A DNA stretch of 64,000 nt from Enoplolaimus lenunculus (lineage: Eukaryota; Nematoda; Enoplea; Enoplida; Thoracostomopsidae): NCBI GenBank assembly GCA_030248215.1, contig JASANG010003549.1:18525-82524 (forward strand), in the 5' to 3' direction. The notes under the pieces are model-generated. The model was not told where the DNA came from, searched no databases, and worked only from the letters and a program-made list of their open reading frames with translations. Both the position numbers and the translations under genes were made by a program. This document shows positions 12,401 through 25,351 of this stretch, in pieces. Each line of letters starts with the position of its first letter. Positions within the stretch are counted from its first letter, which is position 1.

Positions 12401-15400
12401 AATATACTTAAGTTACTAACTCAAGTAAATGTTTAATTTTTAAGCAAAAACAAATCACAAGTAAGCCATTTAGTTTTTGTTGAAATACACATTTCAATAG
12501 CAGGTTTCGGTATCTTTATCATATCAGATTACACCATGGTAAGTATACGTACTATAGAATATTTTAGGTAAATGTATGTGTATGCAATCGAACTCAAGCT
12601 AGTGCGATGCAGTCTTGTGCAAGCAATGCAGTAGACATTATCGAATCTATGTCTAAACAGTGGGAATGCAAACTTGTACCACTTTCGGCGGCGTTGTGGC
12701 AAATGTGCAAGTACGTGGGTCTATTATTTGTTCTGGGCGCTATTTGGATTGCAAAGATATGACTTAAGTTCGATTCTGAGTAAATTTGCGGTATCAATAA
12801 TTATATTTTAGGCAGGGCTTTTCATAGTGCTTTTACGATGTTTATAATCTGTCTGGCCGATGTCTATCATAGTTTTATTAAACGATAATTGCATCGATTC
12901 AAGTGGACACAGCAAATTTTCAAACGCAGCTTGAAAATGGCATTTATTCTACTTCAGCTCATACTATTTCGCGGCATATTTTAGGGTATATAGAGCCATT
13001 GTTGCCAAAATTTTCGCTAGGGGATCTGAATGGCACTGCTTAATTTTGAATTTTTCCGGAAAGGAACCGGTGCAGCATTTATTAGTTTTACCAAGTGTCA
13101 ATAATGACTTTTTACAAGAATGTTCATATTAATTCAATTAGAATTAATTCTTAATTATTGTACAACTTTCACATAATGGAGATTGGTATTTGTGTGTAAA
13201 CATTCTTTGAATTTTAGTGAACTAATCGCTTGCTATCGTGAATCGAAAGATGAAAATATATCTGAAAATGGCGCAGCACTGTTCTATTATCTGGCATCAA
13301 AAGCTCGGGACCCTCTGATGGCATGTATACCCACTGAACGGCTGTTGGTTAGTCTTATTGACTCGTTAGGCGCTGAATTTGTTCAAGCAAGAGGGGAGCA
13401 TGTCTTCTCTTTACTCGACGCAGTTATTTCGCAAAGACAAATTGCGTTAAATTTAACACAATTTTTCTCACCTCACTCCAATGCAATTGGATATGCTGTG
13501 ACTGCTTATGCTCGGTGTTATGATGCAATGATGCATGGGAAAGTTGATTGCAGTGTTGGAAGACGTTTACTGGAGAAGGTATGTGGCTTGCAGACTTAAG
13601 TGGTTTCAATGACTGATCCATTGATGTAGCGGAAACTGCAACCGGGGCATTTTGTTGTACTTTGACGAAAGCAATGTAGAAGAACAATAACATGCTACAT
13701 ATTAATGTGCGCCTGTTTAGCACGGACATGGGTCATTGTTAAATGTACAGTAATAGTGCGACGCTGTTGCTTCCTGGTATTGGCCAAAGTTTACAAAAAT
13801 ATATAGTTTCAATTTTGGTCGTAGTAGTTTGCCCTACAATATAGACACGGACAACTATAAGTTGTGGTTGGCCGTATTGCGACGTACCATCTTACTGATT
13901 AAAGATTGCAAATGACAATGATAAGTTTTCAACCAGGGTGGACAACCCATTTTCGCTATGATAATTTGTCGTTATCTGTATATATTTATACAAAATAGGA
14001 GATTCAATGATTCCCAAGCTACGTATCGTCAGTGTTACAGCTTTAGTCATACAAATATATTTTTATACGTTTGTTTGTTTATTTTTTAGTTTGTATTTTC
14101 CACAAACAAAGCTGTGTATGCAGAATTACAATCGCGTAACGATTTAGTACGTGCTCTGTTGGCAGTCAGCCATAAAGGATTGCGGCTAGAAATGAACAGA
14201 AGCGATCATGATGCGGATGCTGTTTTTGAAGTAAGTCAACGAAGTTTCAGATTTATTCGGTCTAAGCAATGTTTTGTGCTTTGAGGTTCGGCTGTTAGAA
14301 TTTCCAAGGTTGCAACAAATAACAATAATTAAAGCTCAGAAATCTGTCAAATCTATTATTAAATCAACCTGTAATTTGCTAACCTGGACTGAGGTTTCGT
14401 CTACACGGAAAGTGTGCTGTTGCAGGAATACCTTACAGTATTGTTTATGAGCTTCAGTTGTAATACTGAACTTAGTTCGAAATGTAAACAGACGCAACAT
14501 GATTGTTTGACACGAATTGTTGTGTATTTTAGCTTTATTTGGGCCACTGGATATGTTTGATTGCAATTCATTTGGACGAACTATTTCCAGTTGCGTTATC
14601 CGATGTCTTAAATTGTAAGCTCGGAGTTGGGAAGGTTTAGCGAAGATATTTAACTGCTCAAAAAGCTAGCAAGAACTCAATATATAAGGTTTGCAACATC
14701 CTACAGAATGATTCTAACTGGATTAAGCCCAATTCACATGCGCAAGTTTTTGCTACGAGAACTTGCAGCTGCAAATTGCACGCAGAACTTGCATATTTCA
14801 TCAACCAATGAGAAAGTGGCTGCAATGAATTTAAAAACTTGCATTGTTTTTTCACACATGTTAACTAAATTCCTAGCTATGATTTTTAATGAATTATTTG
14901 TAGCTGCAAGTTTTTCGAACGGCATTTTGGACAAAACTTGCAAGTGCATGTTGCAGTCGCAAGTTCTCTCAGCAAAAACTTGCACGTGTGAATAATTCTG
15001 TAATCAAAATCTTGGGTTGGTGTTGTTAGTGGGAAATTTTATGCTTTTTTATCGATTGAAGAATTGAAGATAATTATTGTGCGTTTTAGCAAGCAATTGT
15101 CGTGATATGAATCTTCGTGTTTGGCAAGTGATTTTGTTCCAACTGCGAGAAACGAATGATGACAGCAAATGGGAATTATGTGAAGCCACTGTAGGTCTAG
15201 GTGTTTACAAAGATTGGCGGGTACGGGGACAGGGGTTGCGATGAAAAATTCAATAATGCATTGTGCATCTGGGGCGTGTAAAATTACGCAGATTTGCGCT
15301 TCTGTGCACTCTGGTGGCTGTTGGGTGCCTCCTAAATATTGGTGGTGGATGTGTTGTGATAGTAATACTATAGTACCAGGGATCGACCGGATATTAATTT

Positions 15401-18400
15401 CACCGGATACTGGAATCTACGCCGGATAGTAAAATTTTTGCCTAGTCGGATGTTAACGGGATATATTCCATCTAAATTTGTGCAGCGTTGGTAGTGTTTG
15501 AGTCGAGCAAAAGTGCAATGCATTAACTACTGGTTTATGTTAATTGATTGTTCGGATTTTGCATTTTACTGTCTGTGTCAAACGTTTAGGCTTCTTCTAT
15601 GGCCGGGGATTACAGTTGCAGCAAAATGTATGGGATTTTCACATGTAAAAGATGTTTTGCGATGTTCAAGACCGGGACCGGATGGGGGTATCGTTTTTTT
15701 GCCGAATACTAAACCGGAACCAGATATCCGGTCGATCCCTAGTAATTGCTCACTAGAAAATAAGTGAAAACGGTCAGTTTTGTCGTTAATGTCCCATATT
15801 ATGCAACAATTTTATCAACGGTGTCACAAAACCAGTTACATAACAAGCATTGTGAATCAAGTTCCGATCCTGGTTTTACGTTTGATCAAAATTACAATTG
15901 ATTGAAAGCTAGCAGTAGCAGTTTTCATTCGTATATAAAATACAAGAGTAGAATTATACTCGCTGCCGCAAGTAAAAGGATTATCATCCTTAGATATGCT
16001 TGCAGCCCAGACGGGACTAAACGGTATCGGACAGCGTCTCGGAAAAAACGTATAACCCCATAGCACCGCTCTAATTCTTGGTTGTTATAACTAGAAAGTA
16101 CATATTAGATTCGCTCCTAAAATTTCAGATTACATCTGTGATTTCGATTTTAAGTCAATATTTTGCTGAACGGCGCAAAACGCTGGTAGAGCTAGGACAA
16201 AATTGCTTGTTTGAACATTGGGATTGTTATGTTCAAAGCATCACTCGCCTGTACGGTCATTTATTGTATAAACGTATCGAAGCTATTGGTAGTCGCTGGC
16301 AAGAAACTCTGCCAGATATGAAGGACCTGAAATTTCAAGACGGTTAGTTTGAGTTGCGTGATTTTATCATTTTGCCGTTTTGTGTTCCTTGAATTGGCTG
16401 GACAATATCAGCTTTATTGAGGGTTGAAGTTCCAGCCCATGGATTTATGCATGAAACGGTTTTTTGGAAGACTGTGTTCGTTGAATTGGCTGGACAATCT
16501 ACACTTTTATTTTTATTATTACATGTCATTTTGTTGTATTAAAACAAATGTTTATAATTTATGTCTTGTGTTTTAGCTTGTTAAAATAGATGTTTATTAT
16601 TAATATTTATTTGATGTGTTTAATCTAGAATTCGAATCACTCTATCGTGAAATTGTCTCACTGGTTGATCCTTGGCTTTCGAGTGAAGCCTCGAAAGGTT
16701 GTTGTCAGAGCAGCACAAGCCCTTCTCCTACACATTCTGTTAGACGAGAGCCTTGGCCTAAAGCTCAAGCAAAAAACGCGGCCGCTGTTGTGGATTGCTT
16801 TGTATCTGCTTGTGAAATGCTGAGCAAGCAGTATTCGCAGGTGGTGTTGAGTAAGCGATTATTTTTAATCATGCTGTGTGTGTTTCTAAAATTTATCTAC
16901 ATAATATTACTTGAGTATTAAAGTTGTGCTTCTAAATCGCTGGCTTAAATTAATACTTAACTTTTTTTAATGAAAACAAAAATGTAAATGGGCATAGTAT
17001 TTGTTTGCATCAAAAGGGCTCTTTAAGAAACCAGCTTGTGTTAATGGTTTGGATCCATTGCTTCTAGATAATCGGCAGCAGGTTCTGGCTTCTCCACAGC
17101 TTGAAAATTTCCGCCGGGGGGCGTTTCCTTGGGTCGGCAAAATTTTTTCCGTGGGAAAAATGAAAAATTCGAAAAGTTCTGGGGGCCCCGCCCCCCGCTG
17201 TGGAGAAGCCAGAGGTTCAGCACATTCGAGAATAATACACATTTTGCGTGTTCGAATAGAATCCGTTGTGGATTTTAATTAGAATTTATATATAGCATCT
17301 TTTCTATTGAATAAGTATCAATATCTATCAGTATTCTTGACTGGTACTCAATTAGCGCCTTTATCTCCATTGTGTAGTAGGTCCTGTAATTTTTAAACAA
17401 GTAGATCAAATTTCTTTGAATTACGCCAAGTAGTTCGCTTGGTTAAAAACCAATCGCTAACTGACGATACAGTCATGAGAATATGGACGTTTATATTCAA
17501 TTAATTTGTTTTAGGTCAATCTTTATATGATGCTGTTGTAACAACTAGTGTCTTAACGCTAATATGGGATACGTTGGCCCAAAAATTTATCACCCCACCG
17601 GCGAATGAAGCTCACATAATTGATATCTATCAACAATATAGTGTTCGCATTCCTGTTGTAACACAAGTTGAGCCTACGACAAAGTTATTAGTGTCGTTGT
17701 TGATGGTAAGCTGGCGTGACATCTGGTTAGTAGTAAACAATCAACGAAGTAAAATATGAGAGGCTGTGTAATGAACATTAGTATTGTGTCTAAATATTTC
17801 AAGGTCTTTATTTATGTATATACTTATATCTACAGTCACGGACAGAATTGAGTGGAACCGCGGTCGCGACCGAAACGTGGTTCGAATCGCGATCGCTCGC
17901 AGACGCAATCGCGATCGCTCGCAACCGCAATTTACGTGGACGCAAAAACCGCGATTGCGATCGCAGGTTCGCGGTTAAAGTCGCGGTTACAGACGCGGAT
18001 AAAATTGCGGTTACAGACGCGTTATACTCGCGGTTACTGACGCGGTTACACTCGCGGTTACAGACGCGGTTACACTCGTGGTTACAGACGCGGTTAAAAT
18101 TGCGGTTACAGACGCGGTTACGATAGATTATTACACTGTGCAGATTTAAGACGCTAATGACAGCCTATGTCCGGAATTACAGCAGCTGATAATGAATATA
18201 GTTCAATTGGGCAAAATGGGCTTTGGACCCAATACTAAAAAAGAACATGGCAAGATTTTCATAAGCAAACCGCAGCTTGCTACGAAATTGGGTTGAATTA
18301 AGTTTTAAATATAATAGTTGAGAATGTTACGTTCTTGAGAAAGCAACTGGCGTAACTGTGCTAATATCAGGGTACAACCAAATGACGTCTGAACCCGACT

Positions 18401-21400
18401 CCAGCAGATTGCACTCTGCCATCTATTACACTACATACACATCTAATAACAAAACCAAGTTTGTTGCCGTACAACTAGTCTACGTAATACGTATATCAAT
18501 ACGCGAATGCCTAACGTACGCCCATGCATACTTGATACTCTATACATGTGCTCAAAACTAATTTACATATGTGGTTAACTTTAGAATACCATGCAGGTAA
18601 ACGGGACCACAAGGGTCTGGGCGGGACTGCGGTTCAAAACATGACTGCGACCGCGGTTCAAACCGCGACTGCGAACGCAATTAAAATCGCGTCTACGATC
18701 GCGTCTCAAACCGTGACTGCGACCGGGGTTCAAACCGCGACTGCGAACTTTGAGACGCGATCGCTGAAGCACTCAGACGCGGCTACAAAACCGCAATGGA
18801 CCCAATCGCGGTTTCTGCGCACTTAATTCTGGCCACTTTTCGTAGTTTAAAATTTGTTTTTATGCTTTTTGCGTTATCGCAAGAAAGACGCACAACTTGT
18901 AAAATACAAAAATTTGTTGAATTTTGATTTTTTTAAAAAATTGTCAAAAAATGCTGGAATCAAATGATTTTGTTTTCGTTTAAAGGTTTGTCAAAACAGA
19001 GTCGATTTAGCACTACCGCTAGTCACTAGTACGGTTGCCCGGCTGCCGATTGTAGCGAAATTGGATGAAATTATTGCTCGTGGCGATTTGGTCGTTCTTT
19101 TAGAGTTACTGTGCCGGTGTTCTGCAAAACCTGCGAATTATCAGGTACCAAACTTGGCCGTATTTTCCAACGTGTCTATTCTCTCTTGCGATTTCTGAGC
19201 TGCATGTAAAGTATAAGGGCTTAGTCAAGGGGTTGTATGGGTAAAACCTCCTTTTTATTTTTGTAAAGAAGTTTTTATACTTTTTAGTTTGTAACACAAG
19301 AAACTTCTTTTAAAATGTTTACAGACCGTAACCACATTTTCCAAACACTTGGTTACGACAATAGTTGAATGCCAGGTTTTTCACATGGTGCTACAGTGGA
19401 TTGGATTTTGTTGTGTTTTTACCGTATTTTAGTTGGCATTTCATGAAGCTTGGACCCTGTTCTAAAATGGTATCTTATTGAATTTGCAACGTTTTCATTT
19501 CTTGGCAGTTACGTGTTGCTTGTCGTTGGGTAACAGGACAAACACAGTCTTGTTCTACTTGTAGTAAACTTAATTAAGTAATGAAAGTTTATCTTAGGGT
19601 TGTGCTATAACTTTTGATTGTTTTAATGCGCTTCAGCACCATGCAGCACGGTATAACAATTTGTAAGCAGGACGGTTTTGACTTGCGATGCTGCGTTGCT
19701 CGCCACGATTAGCGCTATACTAAACCTTACCGTTGCGCTGTGCGTCGATTCGCACTAATAATGCGTGCTAACGCGCAATTTAACGTCAGTTTTATGATTA
19801 ATACTAATTGTGTTAAATTTTGTTTTAAGTACAATTTTTCTATAACGAAGTATGAATATTGAAATTTTATATTTTTTGACAGCGTTTTAGGTATGCCAAA
19901 TTACGTTTCCAAAGCTTTTCGATGTATTTTTGGAATCGGTGGACTGGTTTGTGGTAGAGGACGATATCACAAGAGTAATGGATGCGCTCCAAAGTGTCGT
20001 TCCGCCTGAGGCTGCGATCGCTGAATATGATAGCATGCACGGAAAAACGATAAAGTACGTACGTTATAGGGAGTCTACGTTGCGATTAGCTGGCAAAGCG
20101 TGGACATCGAAACTGGATGGTGAATTTTGTATTAAAAAATGGTTTATTGGCGTGACAGATGTTTGAAAAGTTGCAAAATTTTCTAAGATTGCACAGAAAC
20201 ACAAACCTAACGTTGGTTCTATTTGGGTTGTGCTATGATTTCTGGCGCAGGTCGGCACCGTACGGCTACGCATGTGAATCACCACATAGCACCGCGTAAT
20301 AAATTGTAAATATAAACTTGCGCCGCCGAACGGCAACTCTAGCGCCATCCTAAGTTTTTCCTTCTTCAAATTACGAAATTGTTTGTATACACAAATTTGG
20401 GATGTTGGCTTTGTGTTTTTGGCCATAGTTTTGTTTATCGCTTGTTGTTTCAGACTACTTCGGAAGGTATGTCTATTCGAGTGTGAACATTTGCTTCATC
20501 GTGTCCAGCCGTTAGAAGTATCACCTGGAGTTCTCGCTCTTACGCGAAGACAGTGTGCTTATACAGGGTTTTACGTTTACCTCCTGGCTAAAGTTATTTC
20601 TGCTTCCGGCGATGATAAGAGTAGCAAATCGAAGAAAGCTAGGCGGGAGTTGGCTGCGAAAGTATGCTCGGCGTATACGACACAGATGCTATCAACTACT
20701 GCGAGTATCGGAGAAATTCTGGGTCCGTCACTGTGGCATAGGCATGCTGAAATGTTGCTGGAGTCTTCTGTGGAGCTGGTCAATGAAACTTTGAAGGTGG
20801 AATGCACAGGTTAGTGGTGAAAGGAGGGATACATTGGTTTGATGTTTATCAACGGTCAGCTGGAGAAATTTCGATGGCACGGATGATTGCAAACTTTAAG
20901 CTAGGGCTTAACTATAGAAGATGTTTGTGTTTTGATGAGCTGGATGGCGTATTATTTAAAGGTTCAGGGTGTACTCGTCTTTTATGAGTTTTATAATTGC
21001 AAAATGCAAACTGTTTAAAGTAGTTTTTTGGATTCAATCGAAGAATGTTTTCATAGGAATAGGTACTGACTAGGAACGGCAGAGTCATATTTCAAGGTTA
21101 TATAAGTACCGTTATTTTTTGATCATTGCAAGACAGCAGTTGAAATCCGGGGACGGCGTACGCTGAAGATGCGTTACGATGCTTGAATTATATTACTGCA
21201 ACAACTCAGCGTGTCGCTGTATTTGTCGTGTCACACCTGTACGGCAATATTGGCGTCTCAAGCTGGACGGTGCCAAATCTCATGAACAGGGTTGACGCGA
21301 AGCAGAAAAAATATGCTGGCACCCTACATTATAATCGTCAAAAAGTATAGAACTGCTGTAACTAGCTAGAGTGGCTATTGCTTAGTTTAAACGTTGCTTT

Positions 21401-24092
21401 TATCTTCAGATATACTGCTGCATCATGTATCAGGATGGTTCAAAGCGAATGCTTTTAGTCATTTAATGCTTCCGTTTCTTGCTCTGATTACGGGTCAAGT
21501 TACTTCAATGAATTTTATGGCTGATATGGTTGAAATGTTAATCGAAACCTATTGTTCAGGGTGTGCAGGTGAGCATATTGTTTGAGCCTTAACACCAACG
21601 TTATAGTAGTTTGAATTTTCTTTGAAGAGACGGTGCGCGTAGTACGCAGAATTCGCAACAAAACTTTAATTGTTGACCTGAGCATAATAATTTTAATAGG
21701 ACTTACAGAATCAAGTTACACACAGCTTTGATAATTAATACGCTGATTCGTGCAACAAAGAACTTTTTGAACGCAGTACCATACTATAGAGCGTGTCACG
21801 AAAATTTTACTGTGTTTGCGCCGGGTCTTAAAGTCCAGACGTGATTATTACAGGTCCGCTGTGTCATCCACTGAGCTTCGCAGATATGCAAAATCTATGC
21901 CAATTTGCGTATTCATGAAATGGTATAAAATAGGTTAGGTTTTTTGTCTTTTTGAGTAGCATCGTTGCGTTTGCTGAGGAAGGGCGGTACTGTAATTTTT
22001 GACGATTTTAATGCCTTCCAACACCTTGCAGCGTCGTACGCGAATAGCTGGATGGCAGGGTTCCAACCGGACCTAGATTTTGTCGGAAGCGGAATCGGAA
22101 TCAAATTTTTTGTCGGAACCGGAATCGGAATCAAATTTTTTTTTGTCGGAACCGGAATCGGAATCAAGTTTTAGTAATTCTATTTATGCCTGTTTCCGTT
22201 ACTGTTCACTGTTTCCGTAAAATTGTTTATATAGCTGATGGAATACACGTAACAACTCGGAATATTTACTAAAAAACCAACAGAATAACTGCAAATGAAA
22301 GAAACAAAACGAAAGAAGCAAAATCTAAGATCAATCATCTTAAAAAGCGATAACCGAGAAATCAGAATTCCGGCATTGGAACAGCAGTCAGCCGCAATTG
22401 GAATCGGAAGTCAAATTTTGCCGGAATTTTAGCCAGAATCGAAATTCCGATGAAACCCTGCTGCATGAACATATGTTACCGCATGGTAACGTGCAATAAC
22501 GTAGAACGGCAGACGGTGACCGGCAGCGCCAGGCGATATTAAAGTATAGCGTCACCCTTAGGAGTATTAATGACGAATGCGTTTTTAGAAATTCTTCGTT
22601 TTCGTTGTTTTTAGAAAATTCCTCATTTCACTCAGATAATCGATCAAAATTTCTCGGCGATATTGTGGTTGCGTTTTGTTTGCCGGCGTCTCGACGTAAA
22701 GCGATGTCGGACGCGCTACAGTCGATGGTTTCCACAGCTGGTCACGATCGATCTTGCGCTGCGAAGCTTCCGCTTTTGACTTATGTGGTTTTTAATCAAC
22801 ATTGCCTTCATCTGTGCCGTGCACCGGCTGATGAATTAACCATCCTTAAGCGATGTTTGGCTGTTGTACAAACGGGTTTAGATGTGTAAGTGGATTTTTT
22901 AATTTTCAAGCTCTTTTAAATAAAAAATTGCTTTTGGGGTTGGCAGTTGCAGAAATAAGAAATAAAAGGAATTGAATCGTTTTTGTAGAAGTTTTTGTGA
23001 CTTTATCTCCAATATATCACACATGACGTCTTTGTTATGCACACTCTTAGATATTTGTGGCAAGTTTAAAGTTTGAAAGTTTATCGCTAGTTCGAGCAGT
23101 AGCTATATATTATAGTAGTTTAAAATTTATGTCAAAGTTTTATCTCTAATGCTGGAGTTTGCTTCTTTGAAAACTTATTACTAACTGGCGCTATGTCCGT
23201 ACTGCACATATTTGAGAATACTGGCACTTTTTTCCAGGTTGCTTCCTGAACCGAAACTGACTGTATGCATCGGGCAGTTGCTGTTTTTACTTGGACGTCA
23301 ATTTCAACTGAATGCTCGTTCAACTCCAGCTGCATGGATATCTTCAATTGGGCTCCTGGATGCTACAGTTGATTGCCTTGAAACTCTGGTGGAAGATCGG
23401 AGAGGATTCATTAATGCTGTTTGGTCTAAGAAGCCGACCTATAGTGCCAGGTAAGTATTCTAGGAGTGTGGGAACGGGCCAATGCGGGCTAGCGTTAGCG
23501 TGATCGCAAGCGTATATGATTGAGTCAAAAGGGGGCTCATGGCGTTGGCGTGGCAGAAGGTGGAAGAACCCTGTAACAATTTTTAATCCCCTGGAAAATG
23601 TTTGGTTGCATTTTGTACATTATTCGTAATCCACACCAGCCCTTATTAGAAATGTTTTGGTAACATCTGACATTTTTCGTACTTTCTAGCTAATTGGCAT
23701 GGCTTACGGCATGCGCTTTTTCGCAGTGGTTATGGTTCGGAGTTGAGTAGTATCTGTGTTTTAAGGTGATTGATACACATTTTTAAGAATATTATTATGT
23801 TTTCAGTATGCGTCTTACATGTTCGCTAATGGCATTATTTATCAAACAACAACGTGGATCAGAAAAGACAAGTGTACGTTTGCAAGCGGCTCATACGGTT
23901 GCTGAAAGTCAAACTGAATCTGCTAAAGCTGTTTTAGCTCAAAAACCATTTTCAAAATTTGAATCAGTTGTCAAAGATTTTGTCACCGTTCTCGAAGATC
24001 CTATGTATCATTTTGGAGACTGCAAAACTGTGCTTTGTAGAATTGCAGTATTGTTGTATAAAGAACCATATTTACGTGTATTAATGGAATAA
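3425..24092 (+). CDS. EPG5: Ectopic P granules protein 5 homologue, C-terminal two thirds
   Basis: EPG5 is a very large alpha-solenoid Rab7 effector that tethers autophagosomes to late endosomes/lysosomes. Coding exons: 3425-3586, 3828-3896, 4560-4646, 6809-6943, 7181-7253, 7677-7907, 8025-8303, 8818-8999, 9430-9521, 9973-10003, 10298-10427, 10748-10928, 11334-11544, 12115-12277, 12568-12710, 13218-13578, 14090-14230, 14533-14614, 15090-15190, 16129-16342, 16629-16850, 17515-17705, 18986-19144, 19891-20054, 20454-20809, 21410-21568, 22615-22885, 23238-23450, 23807-24092. Phases agree throughout except across 4,647-6,808, where an exon is missing. About 1,700 residues match the remembered human protein in order, e.g. 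LNLTQFFSPHSNA with its SPFFTPNAAP, and the C-terminus ending YKEPYLRVLME. No catalytic domain is expected. The N-terminal third lies left of the window. Confidence 0.88.
4991..5408. mobile_element. MITE with GTGCAAA-type ends, in EPG5 intron
   Basis: The left end CAGAGTGCAAAGCGGAAC and the right end ATTCCGTTTGCATTCTG are inverted copies. The interior is rich in GGAATCGGAATC words. The left 150 bp is clearly homologous to 62,885-63,030 in a PUF60 intron, so this is a dispersed non-autonomous family with no coding content. Confidence 0.7.
5971..6375. repeat. Direct repeat pair
   Basis: A segment of about 80 bp starting AGGTCGTTTTGTATTGACTC at about 5,971 recurs at about 6,300 with few changes, ending CCGAAGCCTCAT both times. 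The function is unknown and the DNA between is AT-rich. Confidence 0.7.
11753..11823 (+). tRNA. tRNA-Thr-like sequence, probably a pseudogene or SINE-type copy
   Basis: 71 bp starting GGCTGCGTAGCTCAGTGG, with an anticodon region GATCGTAATCC (CGT, Thr, by alignment with known tRNA-Thr) and a B box GGTTCGAACCC. The acceptor strands GGCTGCG and TGCATCC pair at most positions, but the T stem pairs poorly. It sits in an EPG5 intron. Degenerate relatives lie at about 11,990-12,045 (+) and 56,157-56,230 (-), so this is a dispersed tRNA-derived family and not a single tRNA gene. Confidence 0.5.
14735..14990. mobile_element. MITE with CAAGTTTTTGC inverted ends, in EPG5 intron
   Basis: The left end CACATGCGCAAGTTTTTGCT is inverted at the right end GCAAAAACTTGCACGTGTG. 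The similarity runs on for about 60 bp with several subterminal ACTTGCA words, as is usual for hAT-like MITEs. A related stretch lies at about 62,075-62,195. No coding content. Confidence 0.75.
15377..15741. mobile_element. MITE with CAGGGATCGACCGG ends, in EPG5 intron
   Basis: The terminal inverted repeats are perfect over 17-18 bp (CAGGGATCGACCGGATAT at the left, its complement at the right), with further CCGGAT words inside. The CAGGG start is the common hAT-type terminus. It carries no ORF of its own; the open frame across the left half is chance. Confidence 0.8.
17095..17212. mobile_element. Small foldback element in EPG5 intron
   Basis: A 118-bp element bounded by a perfect 16-bp inverted repeat, CTGGCTTCTCCACAGC. 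The core is G/C-rich, with runs of G and C (CGGGGGGCG, GGGGGCCCCGCCCCCC), unlike the AT-rich intron around it. It is too short to code for anything. Confidence 0.75.
17830..18845. mobile_element. Tc1/mariner-like non-autonomous element filled with CGCGGTT repeats
   Basis: The ends CTACAGTCACGGACAGAATT and AATTCTGGCCACTTTTCGTAG are imperfect inverted copies of a Tc1/mariner-type terminus. Between them are two GC-rich blocks: 17,850-18,125 with a 12-bp tandem motif (CGCGGTTACAGA and variants), and 18,600-18,815 with CCGCGGTTCAAACCGCG palindromes. AT-rich DNA of about 450 bp lies between the blocks. No transposase is visible. It sits in the EPG5 intron between exons 17,705 and 18,986. Confidence 0.65.
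22056..22460. mobile_element. MITE with CAGGGTT ends, in EPG5 intron
   Basis: The left end CAGGGTTCCAACCGGA and the right end TTCCGATGAAACCCTG are inverted copies. The left interior has three tandem copies of a 31-35-bp unit with GGAACCGGAATCGGAATC. Non-coding and AT-rich in the middle. Confidence 0.75.
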
Positions 24093-24363
24093 TTTGTTAT
24101 GATTCATGTAATTTTGACAACGGTGCAGCAAAATCTCTTGCAATTTTATTTTGCCAGTACTAATGATGCCGGTTTTACGCGTACTATGAGAATATATGGT
24201 CGGTTTGTTGTAATTTTGTCCGCGGCATCACGATCACCTTGATACCAGGTGTTCGTAGCCTGGATAAACCTAAACATTTGTGGGCTTTCATTAAACGCAT
24301 CATTTTTGCTGACAAATTTGACCCAATCGAAAATTTTAATACTTTATTTCTGACAATTTATAT

Positions 24364-24369
24364 AATAAA
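24364..24369 (+). terminator. EPG5: Candidate poly(A) signal of EPG5
   Basis: An AATAAA hexamer 272 bp after the EPG5 stop codon, in AT-rich DNA. It is the first canonical hexamer seen downstream on this strand. Confidence 0.5.
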
Positions 24370-24399
24370 GATAAAAGTACGTTTAGAACGTTAAGTTTC

Positions 24400-25300
24400 G
24401 AAAAGGGATCATTTTTAGAATGGTGTGTTTACCGCACCGTATTACTTTTTGTGATACCGTTGACAAAATTATTGTGATTAGCTGGTAAGTTAAATGAAAG
24501 CATTTGTATATTATGTATATATAAGATTATTTATTTATGTGATTTTGAGTTATACATTTTGCAAAATCAAGTCAGCAATGAGTGTAGTTGATGCATAAGT
24601 AGTGGATATGCGAAACTTTGAAAAGCCGTTTACTCAGTTGCTGATTCAATGGTGAGCTCAATGTACACACCTTGTAGTTTGCCCTGAAATTATTTCGTGA
24701 CTGGGTTAAATAGCTTACGTTTCTTACTTATATTCCGGATACCTTAGGCTTACCGAAATCTGTTCATATGCTCGTGTTTTGATTGTGATATCATCTATTT
24801 TCTATAAGCAATGCAACATATTTTGCCTAAATCGTTATAAGTAGAAGAAACTAAATTCGTGTGGTTCACAAAAGTGACCTGGTGTACGCATGATATTGTG
24901 GAATTTGCATTAAAGTGTGGAAACGTTTTCATTAGTGGTTAAAATCGGAATATAACTTTAGTTATGTTTGATCGAGACAAACCAAAAAGCCTATATAACT
25001 CGTTTAAAGCTATGAAGAGTTTTGAATTGGTATGTAACTTTGTTTTTACTTGTTTCATATAATGTGATTTTTCGAAGTAAAAAATAATTCGTTAAAAATA
25101 TACTTGACCGGGCCCATGTAAAGATTCGGGGCGGAACGTTTTTCTGTGGGACTTTTGAAAATAACCACTACGTTTAAATTTTATACAATCCAATGTCAAA
25201 GATCAATCAATCACGTTCGCACACTGACTAATTTAATAAAATTTCATCTGACTCGAAATTATGCATTAACTATGGTGTCTTAAAAGTTGGATGTATTGAT
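24400..25300. other. Intergenic DNA without recognised features
   Basis: AT-rich and without a convincing gene. I looked here for exons coding the first two membrane segments of the tetraspanin that follows and found none. Confidence 0.5.
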
Positions 25301-25351
25301 TTATTGCATATTATGCTCATAACAACTTCCTGCAACTCAACTTTGTCTCAG

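Noticed and set aside
18548-18826. ORFs through the CGCGGTT blocks
   Set aside because: Threonine/alanine-rich peptides produced by tandem GC repeats in a transposon; no exon signals.
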